Assembly: GCA_000969725.1 (NCBI GenBank)
Contig: JXSR01S002799.1
DNA length: 20,180 nucleotides
Reading direction: 5' to 3' (one strand)
Source of the DNA: Ophiothrix spiculata
Lineage: Eukaryota; Echinodermata; Ophiuroidea; Amphilepidida; Ophiotrichidae
The position numbers and the translations under genes were made by a program. Each line of letters begins with the position of its first letter. Within the stretch, counting starts at the first letter, position 1. The notes under the pieces are model-generated. The model saw only the letters and a list, made by a program, of their open reading frames with translations, did no database searches and was not told where the DNA came from. Shown piece after piece: positions 17,570 to 20,180 of the stretch.

Positions 17570-19123
17570 TTCTGTTTACCATCATTATGTCCAGAGCATT
17601 GTTCAAAGTGACGATCTAAATTTCGCATATACGAGAGGGTATCAAAAAAATCACCAAGAAGGAAAAAGGTAATATCGATGAACTTTTGTCAGGATGGTCA
17701 CTCGTCTTTGTGTACATTATGGTACAGAAATGATCTCAATAGCATTTACACTTTCTATACAGGTATCGATAGATGTATGTCTACAATCTGCACTCGCTGA
17801 GCATCAGATGTCTAACCATTGAGAAATGAAAGATGCGTGGCGTGATCAACTGTCTGCATGCGGCTAGTTACAGTCCAGTAATCCTAAGAAGACACCCTTC
17901 AAAGTTAAGATATTAAGTTAGGATCCCACCTTTTCATTGATGCCATAATATGACGACATAGTTACGTAATAAAGCATGAGAGACCTGAAAATGTTGATTT
18001 AAGCGAAATACAATGTAGATTTGTTTGGCTATAAGAAGACCTCTACAAAGTCTGTCCCTAGACAATTATTTTTTATTGGGGATAAATATGTTACTTTGTA
18101 AAGTTGCTATGTAAAGATGACTTAAGGGTCACAAAATAGAATTATGTTCCTGGCGGTATTTGTTCTTGGTGATCTTTAAAACTTTTTGATATCCCCTCGT
18201 ATATGTTATATGTCGCGTAAAATTACATTGAGAGGGGAACACACTAAACTAAAATTTTAACATATTTACTCAGCCATTGTTTTGTCATGAATAATTAGAA
18301 AGAAAAATTGTTAAAAAAATATAAAAAGTATACTACCTTATTTAAAGTTCACAATGATAACGGTTGCATTTATTATCTATTTTAAGACACGAGATGCGTC
18401 AAATTGGTTGGAAAATTGATTGCAAAATTCACGAAGTATTTAATTCAACGTCAATATTAGTTTTACAAAATCTTTTAATGCAAAAACAACATTTCCATGA
18501 ATTCCAAAGGAGCCGTTAAATAACTAATGCTATTCCGTTAAACGTTATCAAGTGCCAATAACCATTAACAAAATGAAAATAAAGATGCATTATAGTATAT
18601 TACATGCAAACTACTAATCTTAGTAGAGGATAACAGTTGACAGTTAAATAAACATAATAAGTACTTTTTCTCAGAAATACATGCATAACAATTATCCTTG
18701 ACTCTTAATTATTACAAAGAAATGGAGACTTTGACTCACAATTCTACAAATTTATTTAGTTTTGTTTTCGAAAAAAAACCCAACTGAATAATTGTTTTCT
18801 TTTAATGCTTACATTATTTTGTAATCGTCTATAGGCATAATTTCCTGGAATACGACATACTAGGTTTACGATGTTAAGTCAAGGTAGTTGGCTTTTGATT
18901 TGATTTTTAAGGCATGGCTAACTGAGCCAAAAGCAATTTTTGAGTTAAATGTGCCGTTGTTTTATTCTGAACTGCAGGAAGTCTCGTAGCCTTAAACAAA
19001 ATAGTAAAGGCAGTATTGTAACAGCAATGACTTAAATTGATATCTTCTAATACTAGATAATACAAGGGCAGAAGTTGAATTGAAAAAGCAATACATGTAT
19101 GCACATTTTGGAAAGGAATTTTC
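17570..19123. repeat. Tandem duplication, unit 2
   Basis: The unit is nearly identical to unit 1. By eye I see only about eight to ten small differences, mostly 1-4 bp indels and substitutions clustered around 18303, 18614-18662, 18683-18695 and 19090-19117. The offset between copies drifts only from 1559 to 1555 bp. Such low divergence means a recent duplication, or ongoing homogenisation between copies. It ends in TTTGGAAAGGAATTTTCA and then enters unique sequence. Confidence 0.95.
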
Positions 19124-19761
19124 ACAAGGGATCAAAGTATATAGCATCAGATTCTTGACTAATGAATTCTCTTTAAAGAAACTCACTAAATACGAGTTAT
19201 TATGACGAAATTTTTTTGAAGACTACAGAAATAATAATATTTTGACAAATTCCTCAACAATATGAAATGTATCAACTTTCTTAATCGATAACTTCGTAAA
19301 ATGGGACGATATAAATTCACTTGTGGTCAATTTTAAAATTGTTGTCCGATACACTCACTCCTACGAGCCTGGTAAATTGGACGAATCAAAATTGACATGC
19401 AATGCGCATTCATTATTCTATAAGTATCGAATAAAAATATATAGAATCAATCATTTCAACCCATCAAGACAAAACAAAATAAATATAACTTAAGCCACCT
19501 CTAGGTAATCTTCCACACATATGTGATGACTCACTCCGAAAAGGGGGACTTTGCGACAGAACACTTTTCAAGAAACAGGTGAAAATAGGCAGCAAAAAAT
19601 AAAGAAAATTATAAGAATTTCAAGCGAATTTTCTGTTGTAAAATTTGATCGCCTTGATCAATTCCAACAAGTAAGATGTCATTTTAAAGCTTAGAAAATG
19701 TTGCAACAGATGAATTTAAAAAATAAAAAATTGATATCATCTGCAACGTCCCCCCTTTCGG
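19124..19761. other. AT-rich stretch, no feature recognised
   Basis: This is non-coding by inspection. The minus-strand frame at 18992-19186 is an extension of duplicated sequence. Confidence 0.5.
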
Positions 19762-20180
19762 CAGTGGCGTAGCTGGGGGGGGGGGGTGGCAAGGGGGGCA
19801 CGTGCCCCGGGCGCCACCCGCAGGGGGGCGCTGAAATGACAAACATGGAGAAGAGAAAACAATACTTTTGCCCTCAAATATCATCATACATTTATATACC
19901 CACAAACTGCAGTAAAACCTTATAGCTTCAGGGGGTTCGCCCCCTCTACCCCCACCGAGGCTTTCATATAACCCCCCCAAAAAGCATAAAATGCAGTAAA
20001 ACCCTGTAGCTTCCGGGGCTTCGCCCCCTCGACCCCCACCGGGGCTTTCTTTATTTAGCAATTAGCCAATTTTTGCCTAAATTTGCCCGTACAATTTCAA
20101 TGTTTTTTAGCTTAAACATGTTAAATAAGCAAATATTAGTCCCAAAAAATGCAATTTTTTTTTGCGCGCTGATTTTTTTT
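19762..20180 (+). mobile_element. hAT-like GC-rich non-autonomous element, runs off the window
   Basis: It starts CAGTGGCGTAGC (19762-19773), a wording common at hAT-type termini, followed by a G run, GGGGGGCACGTGCCCCGGGCGCCACC and GGGGGGCGCTGAAATGAC. Downstream is the 84-bp tandem repeat, then an AT-rich part ending in TTTTTTTTGCGCGC at the window edge. The right terminus lies beyond the window. The 125-codon minus-strand frame at 19684-20061, rich in G and P, is a translation of this repeat, not a gene. Confidence 0.55.
19909..20056 (+). repeat. 84-bp tandem duplication inside the terminal repeat
   Basis: GCAGTAAAACC-TATAGCTTC, then GGGGGTTCGCCCCC, then CCCCCACCG-GGCTTTC occurs at about 19909-19971 and again at about 19993-20050, offset by 84 bp. 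Each copy contains a GGGG-CTTCG/TTCG-CCCC hairpin with a UUCG-like loop. Confidence 0.75.

Noticed and set aside
16011-19123. The two near-identical 1.56-kb units as the two LTRs of a retroelement
   Set aside because: They abut directly with no internal region, and the unit lacks clear TG...CA ends and flanking target duplications.

Overview
This window looks like AT-rich, intron- and repeat-dominated DNA from an animal, most likely a marine invertebrate. No cellular protein-coding gene, rRNA or tRNA can be supported. Evidence for a metazoan source is an animal-type LINE with an APE-like endonuclease and reverse transcriptase, many small inverted-repeat elements with TA or TTAA flanks, an interstitial TTAGGG tract, and the absence of bacterial gene organisation. 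The phylum cannot be fixed from the sequence. TTAGGG telomeres, CTCCCG-rich repeats and frequent TAGGCCT words would fit a deuterostome or lophotrochozoan, but this is only an impression.

Layout. 1-493 is featureless. From about 494 to 5449 lies a cluster of related, rearranged repeat copies marked by a 15-bp word, GTCACGCCTGTCACG, found about ten times here and nowhere else in the window. Inside the cluster are a large foldback (1139-1926) with a piggyBac-like MITE in its loop, a head-to-tail junction of two unit copies (near 2666), a short degraded coding remnant (2926-3423), a 121-bp TA-flanked MITE (3497-3617) and an inverted, circularly permuted copy of the unit (4342-5449). 5450-6285 holds a CTCCCG-rich repeat. 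6286-7794 is a 1.5-kb non-autonomous DNA element with roughly 65-bp inverted ends and TA flanks.

About 8270-10676 is a decayed, 5'-truncated LINE on the plus strand: an endonuclease C-terminus, a long reverse-transcriptase ORF whose first motif-A aspartate is replaced by asparagine, and a C-terminal tail displaced by a stop and by a frameshift at a G tract. Its 3' half is far richer in GC than its 5' half. Just downstream is a TTAGGG tract followed by a perfect hairpin (10932-10980). 11334-11582 is a 249-bp foldback MITE. 11585-15470 is mostly featureless, apart from a few palindromes, a possible retroposon tail near 13830 and a hAT-like fragment near 14489.

A second LINE remnant lies on the minus strand at 15475-15735. 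16011-19123 is a recent tandem duplication of a unit of about 1.56 kb, nearly identical between copies. The window ends in a hAT-like GC-rich repeat (from 19762) containing an 84-bp tandem duplication. Nothing suggests genes working together. The region reads as a transposon graveyard, and its most unusual part is the motif-bearing family at 494-5449.
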